Origin: Cordilura impudica
Lineage: Eukaryota > Arthropoda > Insecta > Diptera > Scathophagidae
Direction of reading: 5' to 3'
DNA: 64,000 nt
Assembly: GCA_963682025.1 (NCBI GenBank)
Contig: OY821517.1
Location: 302,006,844 to 302,070,843 of the forward strand
In this document: piece after piece, positions 1 through 11,583 of the stretch
How the letters are laid out: each line of letters begins with the position of its first letter
How positions within the stretch are numbered: position 1 is the stretch's first letter
Position numbers and translations under genes: made by a program
Notes under the pieces: model-generated
The model's input: only the letters and a program-made list of their open reading frames with translations
Databases searched by the model: none
Told to the model about the DNA's origin: nothing

Positions 1-1439
1 TACAACTTTATGTTTACTTTTATTTGTTTGTTTTTATTTTTTGACAGCTGACTTGGAATATTCCAATAACAACGTAACCAGTGTTGTAACTTCTCACATT
101 AAAATACAGACACAGTTTTTAATCACAAATCAAGAAACAGTGGAATTTTTTGTTTCATACTTTTTCGATGTGAGAACTTTTCACATAAAATGCAGAACAC
201 GGGTACTGTATTCTGTTTGTACGGTTTTTGAAGCAATCGCAAAAAAGTGGTGCCAATCAATAAAGACACATTTGTTGAAATGTGGCAACACCCTTCTACT
301 GCACTTTAGTTTGACAACTGAATTTGTTAATTGCACATGCAAAAATTTTTAAAGCGACGTGAAACTAAAATCGGTAAAAAGTGTTAAAAAAAATCAAGCA
401 TTAGTGTGATATAATTAAAAATAAACATAATATTTAACAAAATGATACTCTTGAAAGATCAAATTTCGTCTTGCAACATCTTTTTAGTGCATATATGATA
501 ATAGTTTTGAAAGTGATGTGAAATTCAAATAACTCAAAAAACTCTTAATAAATGCAGCATAAATGTGAAATAATTAAGAATATGCATAATAATCAATAAA
601 AAAATAGTCTCACAATATCAAATTTCGTTAAAATATAAGCAAAATGTTAATAAACAAAAAATAGTTACAGTTGTGCGGCAAAATTGTATATAACAAGAAA
701 ATTAACAAAGCTGCCAGATCAGGAGTCAACAGCAGTAATAAACTGGGTGAGCCATAGTTTTTTTTTTCTGTCAAGAAACCGTTAAATATAAAGCCATATT
801 CAATTGAACAATGGAATATTTTGTTTTAATAAAATGTGAAAATAGTTTTTCCGTGAAACTTTTTTTTATTTATATATTTTATGTGTTAATTTAAAACTGC
901 AATTAAAGTATTTACAAAAATATTGTTAAACATAATAATATTGTTTTAACATAAATTTTTTCATTTTATATTTAAAAATCAACAAGGAACAATTAAAATA
1001 TTTTTCTTATTTTTTTTAAATTGTGTTCAAATAGTCTTGAAAATGTAACGAATTTTCAAGTTATTTTTAAACAAAATTTTATTAAAAATGTGTAATTGTT
1101 TTTATAAATATTCGAATATTTGAGCGAATTTTAATAACAATTTCTAATAACACATTATAAATATTTTTATATGTTTAATTTTAAATTATTAATATCTTAT
1201 TCAGCTAAAAATATTTAAATTAGAAGCTTTAAGTAAAAGGTATAGTAGTTTATAGTATATATAGATATAAATCTTAAGGATTGAGTATCACAAATGAAAA
1301 ATACAACTCTGCAGTTTTTTTTTGTCAATCAAAAAAAAAAAAAAAAAAAAAAAATAAAATTTAAGTTGATATTTAATAAAAAAGAAAGTAATATTTCAAA
1401 GACTTTTTAAGGGGTTTACAATATGAAAAGCGATCGATA
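1..1439. other. AT-rich intergenic stretch, no gene seen
   Basis: The stretch is very AT-rich with long A and T runs, including a run of more than 20 A near 1330. The only open frame (from 41, about 100 codons) starts at TTG and has no recognisable domain. A GTGAGC donor-like site occurs near 750, but nothing supports an exon there. Confidence 0.5.
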
Positions 1440-1661
1440 CCACAAATTACAAAATATTTCACAATTTTCTGTAATCAACCAACGAATTGTTCAAAAGGTT
1501 ATCAACTGTATTTTCGATTGTATGAACAGAAATTTTAAAGCAGTTATCCATTTTCTGTTGTGATATTATTATTTACTGTTAAGTCAAAACGATTGTAATC
1601 GCAATTCTGTTACTGCCTTTATCGCAATTCGTTAGATAATAAATACAGTAGACGCAGTGAA
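1440..1661. repeat. ~220-bp interspersed repeat, copy 1
   Basis: The sequence is recognisably the inverted, diverged counterpart of 43158-43387. Shared blocks include ACTGTATTTTCGATTGTA and ATTTACTGTTAAG. The second copy is bounded by short inverted ends (ACACACAGAAAA), which suggests a MITE. This copy lacks clear ends and looks older. Confidence 0.55.
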
Positions 1662-1673
1662 TCGGTTCTCTAA

Positions 1674-1819
1674 GGCCCAGTTTTTGAGATGTCAGTTAAA
1701 CCTAGTTTAGTTAAACCGAGAATTAATTTTTTCAGACATGTCCAAATTCATAAAGGAATTGCTGAATAAATTCTGGGTTTAACAAAACTAGGTTTAACTG
1801 ATATCTCAAAAACTGGGTC
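1674..1819. mobile_element. 146-bp MITE, TAA target duplication
   Basis: Two arms of about 45 bp are inverted repeats of each other, starting GGCCCAGTTTTTGAGAT on the left and GACCCAGTTTTTGAGAT on the reverse of the right. TAA flanks both sides (1671-1673 and 1820-1822). A 3-bp TAA duplication fits PIF/Harbinger-type MITEs. There is no coding capacity, and the whole unit can fold into one hairpin. A related degenerate arm may lie near 2030-2105. Confidence 0.7.
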
Positions 1820-1822
1820 TAA

Positions 1823-2699
1823 GTGTAGTAAAATAACGATTTAAGCCAGAAGGCATATTTAGATGAGTGTAACTTGGTAGATATAGATAAAAAAACATCT
1901 CTGTTACTTTTTTGATGCTGGTAAAACTTAAATTGTTTAATTGTTTGTATGAGGCATCAAAAATCGAGAGTTTAAATAAATCAAGTTTAATGGTCCTCAC
2001 AAAACCTCGGTCTTATGACTTAAAACTGATTGACTGAGGTTTTAAAAAAAACTTGACTTTTATCAAACTAACTTTAACTGTGATAGCAAAAACTCACTCT
2101 AAGTCGATTTAACGATGTCCGTTCCTCCGTCAGTCTGTGTATATTGTAAATCCTGCAATCGAACTTTGAGTACAATTATAAATGAATTCGGTATAAATTT
2201 TGTCGGCTCAACGACAAAATCTGTTCTTGTGCAGCCTTAATACGAATTTACCATCCGAGTTGGACTTTTTCATCAGTCTTAAAATAAAATTTTAAAGATT
2301 CTTAATCACTGTGTCACTAAATATGGCTGTTGTTGGAGCCATTAAAATTATGTCATCCGATAAAATTCATGACAATGTAACTCAAATTTGGTCTAATAAA
2401 AATGCATAACGATTCTGGAAACCATTTACTTTTTAAAGGCGAATTGAAAAATATTTTAAATTAAACAAAAACTGCTACTTTTTTGAGAGCAGCTTTTCTT
2501 CTGATTAAAAATTTTCCAACTCTTGGCACATATAAAATAGATATAAAATCTTTTTCAATGACAAACTATATACGAATAATTTCGGAACAAGTGTGTCACT
2601 TTCGTCTCTGCTGAATGCAGCCATGGAACCAGCGATATCAAATTTTTTGAAGCAAAAAGCGTAAAAAGGCGCTAAACTGTTTTAGTCTATATCAATAAA
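1823..2699. other. intergenic, no gene seen
   Basis: Apart from weak resemblance to the neighbouring MITE arms around 2030-2105, I see no gene, RNA or clear repeat in this stretch. Confidence 0.4.
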
Positions 2700-3437
2700 A
2701 ACAAGTAAGAAATTATATGCGTTTAGAGACCCTATCTCTTAGGCCCAACTAATTGGATATAGAAAATAAGCATAAACCAATTTTGAGTGGCATTTTAATT
2801 AATTTTTTTTTTTTATATTAATTTTATGAAAAAGTTCATATCGGATGCTATGTCTATATGGGCACTAGGTCCAAAAATGGACCGATCCTGACCATGGTTG
2901 GAAAAGTCTCTTGTATTTTGCGAAAATATATACAAACAAAATTTGAGATGAATCAGTGCAATATTTTTGTTTTTTGGTAGATTAAAGTGAAGATCGGGAA
3001 GCAGCTTTATATGGGGCCTATGACTAAGAGTTGTCCCATAGGGATCGTTTTTGGACTAATCATCGTATGGCTAAGATCTATACGACAATTTGGATCTTAT
3101 GTCAATTTATGTCGATTTCATAAGGGTCATTTGTATGGGGGCTAGGTCTGAACATGGACCGATTCTCACCAATTTCAATAGCGTTCATCCCATGGCCGAT
3201 GGAAGCTCATATACCAAATTTCATCAAAATATATTCATATTTGCTACCTGGAAATTGATTACAAGGTTTACATGGACACACAGACGGACGGACGGACGGA
3301 CATTGTTAAATCAACTCAAAAAGTGATTCTGATTCGATCGGTGTAATTAAAGAATGGTCTAGGTCAAATATTTTTGGTTGTTACAAACAGCAGCACAAAG
3401 TCATTATACCCAAACCACATAGTGGTATAGGGTATAA
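2700..3437 (-). mobile_element. DINE-1/INE-1-like non-autonomous Helitron (copy 1)
   Basis: This belongs to the most frequent repeat of the window. On the minus strand it begins TATACCCTATACCAC, carries a short (GTCC)n microsatellite in the middle and ends near CTTACTTGTT. The GTCY microsatellite core and the TATACCC start match the DINE-1/mini-me family known in flies. The terminal palindrome present in other copies is deleted here. The open frame inside it recurs in other copies only because the repeat is conserved. Confidence 0.75.
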
Positions 3438-3462
3438 ATATAAATTAAGTGAAAACACTCTG

Positions 3463-3840
3463 AACTGAGGGCTCATCTATACGGTTTAGGACGGGCACAA
3501 TCGGCCACTTGCAGAGCTTGTGGAGAGGATGACGAGACCCTAGAACACTACCTTTGTTACTGTCCTGCATTTGCGGGAACAAGGGTCAGACACTTATCCA
3601 ACGACAACATACCAGGCCTAGATGGCTCTTAGGGGGATACGCGGGAAAACACTCAGCAAATTTGCTGTTGGGGCCGAATTCCTAAGTTAAATAAGGGGAA
3701 GATAACCGGATGACCACGAGGATGTAGAGCGCACAACAAGCCGGCTTTCTCGCTTAAGTGTATATCCGGGTATGAGCTATGTGTATACATGGCTCCTCAT
3801 TTTCGACTTAACCTAAACTAACCTAAACCAACCTAACCTA
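3463..3840 (+). mobile_element. 3' fragment of a non-LTR retrotransposon (LINE)
   Basis: One frame reads CRACGEDDETLEHYLCYC from about 3510. This is the CX2C...HX4C cysteine/histidine cluster found at the end of ORF2 in Jockey/I-group LINEs. An in-frame stop follows shortly. The sequence then runs through what looks like a 3' untranslated region and ends in repeated TAACCTAAACT-like tail units near 3815-3840. This is a 5'-truncated, dead copy inserted beside a DINE. Confidence 0.65.
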
Positions 3841-3944
3841 ATTGGAAACATTTTTATTACAACTGTTTATTTTGAAATTGAAACATATTACTTATGTTCA
3901 AGCTTAGCTTTGTTTTTATATAAAATTTTGATTTATTGTATGGC

Positions 3945-4683
3945 ACTTTCTCGATTTAGCGATGTCCGTCCGTTCGTCTGTCCATCTGTGTGTCCATGTA
4001 AACCTTATAATCAAACTACAGGTTACAAATATACAGTTATTTTAATGAAATTTGGTATATAAGCTTCTATTGGTCATAGAACAAACGCTATTGAAATTGG
4101 TGAAAATCGGTGCATGTTCAGACCTACTCCCAGTACAAAGACCCCTATGAGATCGACCTTAATTGCCATAAGATCCAAATTATCATATAGATCTCGTTCA
4201 AATTGGGGCTGTGTATGTTTATTACATCCTTTTATCAGTAGTCCAAAAATAAATCCCTAGGACAATTCTTAGTCATAGCCCCCCCATATGAAGTTGATTC
4301 CCGATCTTCACATACATATATCTATCAAGAAACAAAAATATTGCCCAGATTTTTCTCAAATTTGGTTTCTACATGTTTTTGCAAAAAGAAGTGACTTTAC
4401 CAAATATACGCAGGATCGGTCCATTTTCCGACCTAGTCCCCATATAAATATAGCTTTCGATATGAACTTTTTCTAAACTGAAGGCAACAAAATTAATAAA
4501 AATTCCACTCAGATTTGGTGTCTGCTTATTACTTATAGCCAATTAGTTGGACCTAAGACCAATTCCCTAGACGCATGTTATAGGGCATCGCATAATCGCT
4601 CTAGACTCACTATAATTTTCATACTCTTAGTATAGGGTATCCTACAGTCGGTCTAGATCGACCATAACTTTCTTTCTTGCTTT
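3945..4683 (+). mobile_element. DINE-1-like element, 5'-truncated (copy 2)
   Basis: It has the same family sequence as 2700-3437 in opposite orientation. It starts inside the segment before the GTCC block (about 3965) and runs through to the terminal CTTTCTTGCTTTT. Substitutions are frequent, so this is an older copy. A decayed mariner joins its 3' end directly. Confidence 0.7.
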
Positions 4684-4686
4684 TGG

Positions 4687-5355
4687 TTGGAGCCATTAAA
4701 AGTGAACGATTTCAGTGAATTTGTAAACATGGAAAAAATTGATCACCGTTACGTAATTCAACACTTTCATTTCAAAAGTCTCAGTCCAACCAATATTAAA
4801 GGTGGGCTAGATTCGACCTGGGGCAGTCTGCTCCTTCGTTTAAAATATTTGGTAGCAGAGTTTAAACGAGGCCGTTCGGGCTGCCAATACGAACACTGTA
4901 GTGGTCGACCAATTGAGGTGGTCACGCCAGAAACGTTTAAGAAAATCCAGAAATTGGTAAAGGATGATCGTCGGCTGAAGATGCCTGAGCTCGTTAGCAT
5001 TTCAAAAAGTGTTAAGTGGGTGCCACGTCTGCTCACAACAGAACAAAAACTGCGTCGTGAAGATGTTTCAACAGAGTATTTGGCGATGTTTCACCGTAAT
5101 AAAGCCGATTTCTGAGTCGATGAGACATGGGTACACCAGTTCACACCTGAAACAAAGGAACAGTCAAAACAGAGGACTTAAATGGGAGAAAAAGGCGAAT
5201 ACAGTTCCAACTGCAGACGTTTGTTTTTTGGTATGGCATAGTTTTTATTGATTATCTATAAAGGCAATTACTTGCCAATTATTGCAGTTTTTAAGTGATG
5301 AAATTAAGGAAAAACGGCCATATTTGACGAAAATAAAGTGGTGTTTCATCAAGAC
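4687..5355 (+). pseudogene. mariner transposase remnant (irritans-like), both ends missing
   Basis: Conceptual translation gives the mariner helix-turn-helix part (SLSPTNIKGGLDST, LVAEFKRGRSGC, HCSGRPIEV) and then WVPRLLTTEQKLRREDVSTE and MFHRNKADF. A stop codon follows at 5113. After it the frame continues with VDETWVHQFTPETKEQSK, which holds the first catalytic Asp. The element breaks off near 5355 where DINE sequence begins, and no terminal inverted repeats remain. The amino-acid pattern matches the irritans subfamily of mariner, first described from horn fly. It is non-functional, with stops, deletions and a missing C-terminal half. Confidence 0.8.
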
Positions 5356-5545
5356 CAATTTTCATTAATTTCAGCAGCGTTCCTCCTTTAGTAAAAAAAA
5401 ACTAAATTTCATCAAAATATATTTATATTTGCGCCCTGTAATTTGATTACAAGGTTTACATGGATACACAGACGGACGGACGTACCGACATCGGTATAAT
5501 AAGTTGTGCTGATGTTTGTAACCTAGACCCATATTTTATTATACC
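5356..5545 (-). mobile_element. DINE-1-like fragment
   Basis: The segment before and across the GTCC microsatellite is recognisable (reading ACAGACGGACGG on the plus strand at 5470), followed by the region leading to the 5' end. Both ends are missing. It directly abuts another DINE fragment in opposite orientation. Confidence 0.6.
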
Positions 5546-5555
5546 GATCGACTCA

Positions 5556-6165
5556 TAATGAGAATTACTTTCTGAGTCAATTTTAGCGATGTCCGTCAGT
5601 GTGTGCTCTGTGTGCAAATGTAAAGAATTTGTTGGCCAAAGAACGAATGCTATTCAATTGGTGAAAATCGGTGAATGTAACAAACGACCGGTATGAGTTC
5701 GGCTTAAATTGCCATAAGATCCAAATTATCATAGAAATCTCGGTCAATTTTGGTTTATTTGTGTGTTTATTGCAACCATTAATTAGCAACCCAACAATAA
5801 ACTCTATAGAACCAATTTTAGTCACAGTCCCCATATAAAGTTGGTTCCCGATCTATACTTAAATCTACTTAAAAACAGAAGTATAGCACAGATTTTTCTC
5901 AAAAATTGGTTTGTTTATTTTGTTTTTAAAAAATATGTGATTTCACCAAATATTGTTAGGATCGGTCCATTTTTCGACCTAGTCCTCATATAAAAATAGC
6001 ATCCGATACGATTTTTTTCATATCGGTAGGCAACACACTTATAAAAATTCATGTTTATTTTTTATATCTAATTAGTTGGACATAAGATCCATTCTCTAAA
6101 CTCATGGTACAGGGTTTCATATAGCCTGTCTAGACCGACTATAAATTTCTTACATGTTTTTATAC
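5556..6165 (+). mobile_element. DINE-1-like element, 5'-truncated, diverged
   Basis: It starts around TTTCTGAGTC next to a reduced GTCC block and ends CTTACATGTTTTT. Many substitutions and small deletions mark it as an old copy. Confidence 0.65.
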
Positions 6166-7135
6166 CTTATTTTCTTAGTTGAAAACATACTTATGCCTTG
6201 TCCTAGTTTGGATTGAGCCTACTGTAATTTTCAGATTTTTTTTTAGTTTGATTGATTATGTTTTTCGCATTCTCGTACTTTTGTGCATTGTTATTATTTT
6301 TATTTGTTATTTTTACCAAATTTTACCCGAAAAGTAAAGGAACGGACCTATATGTTATTTTTTACAAGTATTGCTTTTACAAAATAAGCAATTTGTAGCG
6401 AATTTGATATACTTTGATTCTCGAAAAAATTTTCCTAAGTCTACCGATAGTGCGTGATAGCTTTTGTTATTATTATATGTGCATATACGATAGTAGCGCC
6501 ATCTTACAACGTTACAAGGTCAGTTAGTTTTGAGTTAAGCTTTTTATCGTTTAATTAAAAAAAAAATGAGATTTTTAATTATAATACACATAATTCTCTA
6601 GAGACCCCTGTGGATAGGATTTATAAGTTTTTCTCTCATAAAGGGTTGTGGTATGTATTGAAAAATCAAAAACGGTTTTTTTCTGAGCACATCGCCAAAT
6701 TAATACCATAATATATGCTTTCCCTCAAAGGAAGTATCTGCTAGACGGCTCCTTTTAAATAATTACTATGAAAGTTTATAAAAAAATTTTTATCATTTAT
6801 GTAGATTATTTTGTGGAAATTGTTAGTTATCTATACTTTAATAATTTGTAACTAACTCTCAGAAATATTTATGTAATGTTGATAATTGCTCTCTGCGACA
6901 AAATCATATCCAAACACAAAGGCTGCTGGTTTCATTTCAAGTACCAACATTTGCAAAATATTTTCAAATCTTTTGGACTACAAAAGACCACATCAAAAAT
7001 GTTTTCAAGACTATCATAAGTGTTTGCCATTATTTTTGTATTACTGTCTCCATTCTATCTACTACTCAACGGAGGATACAATGCAACTTTTCGCATAAAA
7101 ACAATTTGGGGTTATATACTGTTGATCTTTTTAAT
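6166..7135. other. AT-rich stretch, no gene seen
   Basis: No domain, splice-supported exon or family repeat was recognised. The 70-codon open frame near 6886 shows no recognisable feature. Confidence 0.4.
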
Positions 7136-8535
7136 GTGTAATGAAAAATGAAATGAAAAATGAAAAATAAAAAATGATAAATAAAAATAAAAAAAAAGAA
7201 AAATAAATAATGAAAAATTAAAAATAAAAAATTAAAAATGAAATATAAGAAATGAAAAATGAAAAATAAAAAAGGAAAAAAAAAAATGAAAAATAAAAAA
7301 TAAAAAATGAAAAATTAAAAATAAGAAATGAGAAATAAAAAGTCAAAATTAAAAACGAAAAATAAAAAAACAAAAATGAAAAATTAAAATGAAAAATAAA
7401 AAATGAAAAATGAAAAATAAAAATGAAAAATGAAAGATGAAAAATGAAAAACGAAAAATGAAAATGAAAAATAAGAAATGAAAAATAAGATATGAAAAAT
7501 AGAAAATGAAAAACGAAAAATGATAAATAAAAAATGAAAAATGAAAAATGAGAAACGAAAAATGAAAAATAAAGAGTGAAAAATGAAAAATAAAAATGAA
7601 AAATAAAAAATGAAAAACGAAAAATGAAAAAGTAAAATAAAAATTAAAAATGAAAAATTAATATGAAATAATGAAAAATAAGAAAAATGAAAAATAAAAG
7701 ATAAAAATGAAAAATAAAAAATTAAAAATGGAAAATAAAAAATGAAAAACGAAAAATTAAAAATGAAAAATGAAAAATAAAAAATGAAAAATAAAGATGA
7801 AAAATAATAAATGAAGAATCAAAAATGAAAAATTAAAAATAAAAAATTAAAAATGGAAAATAAAAAATGAAAAACGAAAAATTAAAAATGAAAAATGAAA
7901 AATAAAAATAAAAAATGAAAAATAAAAAATTAAAAATAGAAAATGAAAAATAAAAAATGAAAAATAAAAAATTAGAAAAAAAAATGAATAATAAAAAATG
8001 TAAAATAAGAAATGAAAAATGAAAAACGAAATGAAAATGAAAAATAAAAAACGAAGAATAAAAATGAAGAATAAAAATGAAAAACGAAAAATAAGAAATG
8101 AAAAATGAAAAATTAAAAACGAAAAATTAAAAATGAAAAATAAAAAATAAAAACCGAAAAATTAAAAATTAAAAATAAAAAATGAAAAATAAAAAATGTA
8201 AAATAAGAAATGAAAGATGAAAAACGAAAAATGAAAAGTGAAAATGAAAAATAAAAAATAAAAAATGAAAAATAAAAGATGAAAAATGAAAACTAAAAAA
8301 TGAAAAATAAAAAAATGAAAACTAAAAAAAGAAAAATGAAAAATTAAAAATTAAAGCTGAAAAATGAAAAATAAAAAAATTAAAAATAAAAAATAAAAAT
8401 GAAAAAGAGAAAAGGAAAAATGAAAAATGTAAAATGAAAAAGGAAACATGAATAATGAAAAATGAAAAATAAAAAATGAAAAAGGAAATATAAAAAATGG
8501 AAAATGAAAAATAAAAAAATTAAAAATTAAAAATA
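7136..8535. repeat. 1.4-kb A-rich low-complexity tract (AAAATGAAAAATAAA type)
   Basis: The sequence is built almost only of runs of 4-6 A separated by TG, T, G or CG, with units such as GAAAAAT and AAAAATAA in irregular order. C is almost absent from the plus strand. The tract is interrupted by a DINE at 8536-9733 and resumes at 9734. It looks like a degenerate short-period tandem array rather than a dispersed element. There is no coding potential. Confidence 0.85.
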
Positions 8536-9733
8536 AACAAGTAAGAAAATTATAGTCGGTCTAGACCGACTATATGATGCCCTATACCATGCGTTTGGAG
8601 ACCCTATCTCTCAGGCCCAACTAACTGGATATATAAAATAAGCATAAACCAAATTTGAGCGGGCTGCAGATATGAAAAAGTTCATATCGGATGCTGTATC
8701 TATATGGGGACTTGGCCCAAAAACGGACCGAACCTGACCATGTTTGGTAAAGTCTCTTGTATTTTGCAAAAATATATACAAACAAAATTTGAAAAGAATC
8801 CATGCAATGTTTTTGTTTTTTGATAGATTTAAGTGAAGATCGGGAAGCAGCTCTATATGGGGCCTATGACTAATGCCGTTTTCTTTTCTGACAAAAAATG
8901 TCGCATTTTATTTGCACTTTCTTCGAAAAGTGTATTTTTTTTTCTATATTATAAATTAAGAGCAACTTTATATTATATATCAACCGAAAGGTCCCAAAGA
9001 GCTGTATTCATAAAATACAAAAAAAAAATTTGATTATTATCCTCTTTGAAGTCATAGGGTGAAAATATTCAAAAGAGGGGAACAATGGGGAAATACTCTC
9101 ACACTATGACCTGAAAGAAGTCAATGGCTGCAATTTTTTGCGATTTGCGAGGGGCTTACTTTGAGACCTATCGATTGATGTCTAAGATAAGGTTGCTCTT
9201 AATTCGGAATATATCAAAAAATACACTTTTCGAAAAAAGTGCTAATAATGTGCGACATTTTTTGTCAGAAAAGAAAACGGCATAAGAGTTGTCCCATAGG
9301 GATCATTTTTGTACTACTGATTAATGGATGTAATAACTAAACACATACAAACCCAATTTGACTAAGATTTGTATGATAATTTGGATCTTATGGCAATTTA
9401 TGTTGATTTCATAGGGGTCATTTGTATGGGAGCTAGGTCTGAACATGGACCGATTCTCACCAATTTCAATAGTCTATGGCCGATAAAAGCATATATACCA
9501 AACTTCATCAAAATATATTCATATTTGCGACCTGCAGTTTGATTACAAGCTTTACATGGACACACGGACGGACGGATGGACGAACATCGTTAAATCGAAT
9601 CAGATAGTGATTCTGATAGTGATTCTGATTCGATCGGTATAATAAAATATGGGTCTAGGTCAAATATTTTTGGTAGTTACAAACAGCAGCACAAAGTCAT
9701 TATACCCAAACCACATAGTGGTATAGGGTATAA
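8536..9733 (-). mobile_element. DINE-1-like element inserted in the A-rich tract, itself carrying a MITE
   Basis: This is a full-length family member on the minus strand. The plus strand starts AACAAGTAAGAAAATTATAG, followed by a perfect palindrome centred on TCTAGA, and ends ACATAGTGGTATAGGGTATA. Without the nested 409-bp MITE (8874-9282) it is about 790 bp, the normal family length. A-rich repeat lies on both sides. Confidence 0.8.
8874..9282. mobile_element. 409-bp MITE with TAA target duplication
   Basis: Its ends are long inverted repeats (TGCCGTTTTCTTTTCTGACA and its reverse complement, extending about 60 bp). It is flanked by TAA at 8871-8873 and 9283-9285. Uninterrupted DINE copies read GACTAAGAG at this point, which confirms the insertion boundary. 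A second copy with the same ends and TAA duplication is at 42221-42624. Long TIRs plus a 3-bp TWA-type duplication suggest PIF/Harbinger. It has no open frame. Confidence 0.85.
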
Positions 9734-9906
9734 AAATGAAAAATTAGAAATGAAAAAGAAAAAACTGAAATGAAAAATAAAAAATTAAAAATGAAAAATA
9801 AAAAAATTAAAAATAAAAACTGAAAAATAAAAAATTAAAAATTAAAAATTAAAAATAAAAAATGAAAAAAGAAAAATAAAAAATGAAAAACGAAAAATTA
9901 AAAATT
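9734..9906. repeat. continuation of the A-rich low-complexity tract
   Basis: It has the same irregular GAAAAAT/TAAAAA composition as 7136-8535, separated from it by the DINE insertion. Confidence 0.8.
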
Positions 9907-10559
9907 AACCGGTTGAAATAATAAATATTTTTATATTAGCAGAGCCCCTGCAGTTGATTGCTATAAGTGATACATAGATGAGGCTTTCTGTTTGATTTTA
10001 AAAGAGTGCCATAAAAATCTTTAATTACACATCTCTCCTGTGATCGGACACATGATTTTATTTTACAAATATTTAGTTTCTTTGTTTGGTTCATGCATAT
10101 ATTTTCTAATAAAAGTAAAGATAAATTCTTATAATGGAAGAGAAATATGGAAAAAAATTGAAGACAGAACTAGTAGGTGTAGCTAATTTCGAACAACACG
10201 ACTTGTTCATCATCGGCATATTTCTATCGTTTACTTCAGCTCATGCTTAATCAACTATTTAACTCAAACAGTGGAAAAAAAAAGAATATGGGAACTTTCT
10301 TATACAAGAGTTAGTACGAATAAGCTGAGTTTTTTCCAATTTTATTATTGTCTACATTAGCATAGCTGTATCAACTACAAGTCTAGTAGTGTGAGAAACC
10401 TTTTTTTATAGTTGTCAAATAATTCCTCTAGATGGAGTTGTAATGGCATTGTGAACTAATAATTTTACAAATCTAATTTATTACAAAAAGCTTATTTTTA
10501 TTTTTTATTTTTGGGGTTATGTGTTTTTGATCTTTTTGTTTTACAGTCAGTTAAAAATA
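9907..10559. other. AT-rich spacer, no gene seen
   Basis: No gene or recognisable repeat was found between the end of the A-rich tract and the mariner terminal repeat. Confidence 0.4.
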
Positions 10560-11581
10560 CGAGGGTAGTCCCAAAACAACCTGATCTGTCCCATACTTTG
10601 GTGAAAAGTTTCAAGGCGCCACTTTGGTCAGTATTTTTTTTAGAGTTATCAAAATTAAACGATCTCAGTGAATTTGTAAACATGAAAAACAAAATTGGTC
10701 GCCGTTATGTAATTCCATACTTTCATTTGAAAGATCACAGTCCAACCAATATTAAAGCCGAGTTATACTATTATTAAAATCTTGGGGGAGTCTGCTCCTT
10801 CATTTGCGAATATAAAATATTGGGTGGCAGAGTTTAAATGAGGCCTTACGAGTTGCCAAGACGAACGGAAAGAAAATCCATAAATAGTATTAGATGATCG
10901 TCGCTGAAGTTACGTCAGCTAACTGAAATGAATCATTGCATCATTTCAAATGATTCGCGTTTCAAAAAGTGCTATACATCGCATATTGACCGAAAATTTG
11001 GAGATGAGAAACCTGTCCGCAATATGGGTACCACGTTTGCTCACAATAGTACAAAAAAGGTCGGGAAGATGTTTCAATAGAGTGTTTGGCGATGTTTCAC
11101 CGCAATAAATCCTAGTTTTTTTATCGGTTCATAACCACATCAGACCTGAGATAAAGGAATAGTCAAAATAATGGACTGAAATGGAAGTATCGTGTCCAAA
11201 GAAGGCGAAGGTTATGGCATCTAGCTTTTGGGATACGCGTGGGATAATTTTTATTGATTATCTTCAAGAGAGAAACACCAAATATTCAAATTAAGGACAC
11301 ATTTACGCATTTGGCGAAAAAGAATGTAACAAGACAATGTAACAGTTCACCCATCAATTATTGCGATGGCCAAAATCCATGAATTAAAGTTAGAATTACG
11401 AAGAGGAGGAGTCTGCGGTTGATGGCTATTTCAAGGAGCAAGAAAATTCTTACTATCAACATGATATCGAAGCTATTGAATATCGTTGGAAAAAGCGTAA
11501 CGAGCAAAAAGGAGATTATGTTGAGAAATACAAAAAAATTGTCCCAAATTTGTTGGGTTTTTTTTTCTGCGACCGCCCTCG
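10560..11581 (+). mobile_element. mariner element with internal deletions
   Basis: Both terminal inverted repeats are visible: CGAGGGTAGTCCCAAAA on the left, and the reverse complement of CTGCGACCGCCCTCG on the right. TA dinucleotides flank them (10558-10559 and 11582-11583). Inside are remnants of an irritans-like transposase: RRYVIPYFHLKDHSPTNIK near 10697-10760, and at the 3' side YRWKKRNEQKGDYVEKYKK near 11480-11540. Several frameshifts and deletions shorten it to 1.02 kb against about 1.3 kb for intact elements. The catalytic region is largely missing, so it is inactive. Confidence 0.85.
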
Positions 11582-11583
11582 TA

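Noticed and set aside
41..352. 103-codon frame at the left edge
   Set aside because: It starts at TTG and has no recognisable domain. The preceding TTTTTTGACAG could be a splice acceptor, but no neighbouring exon supports it.
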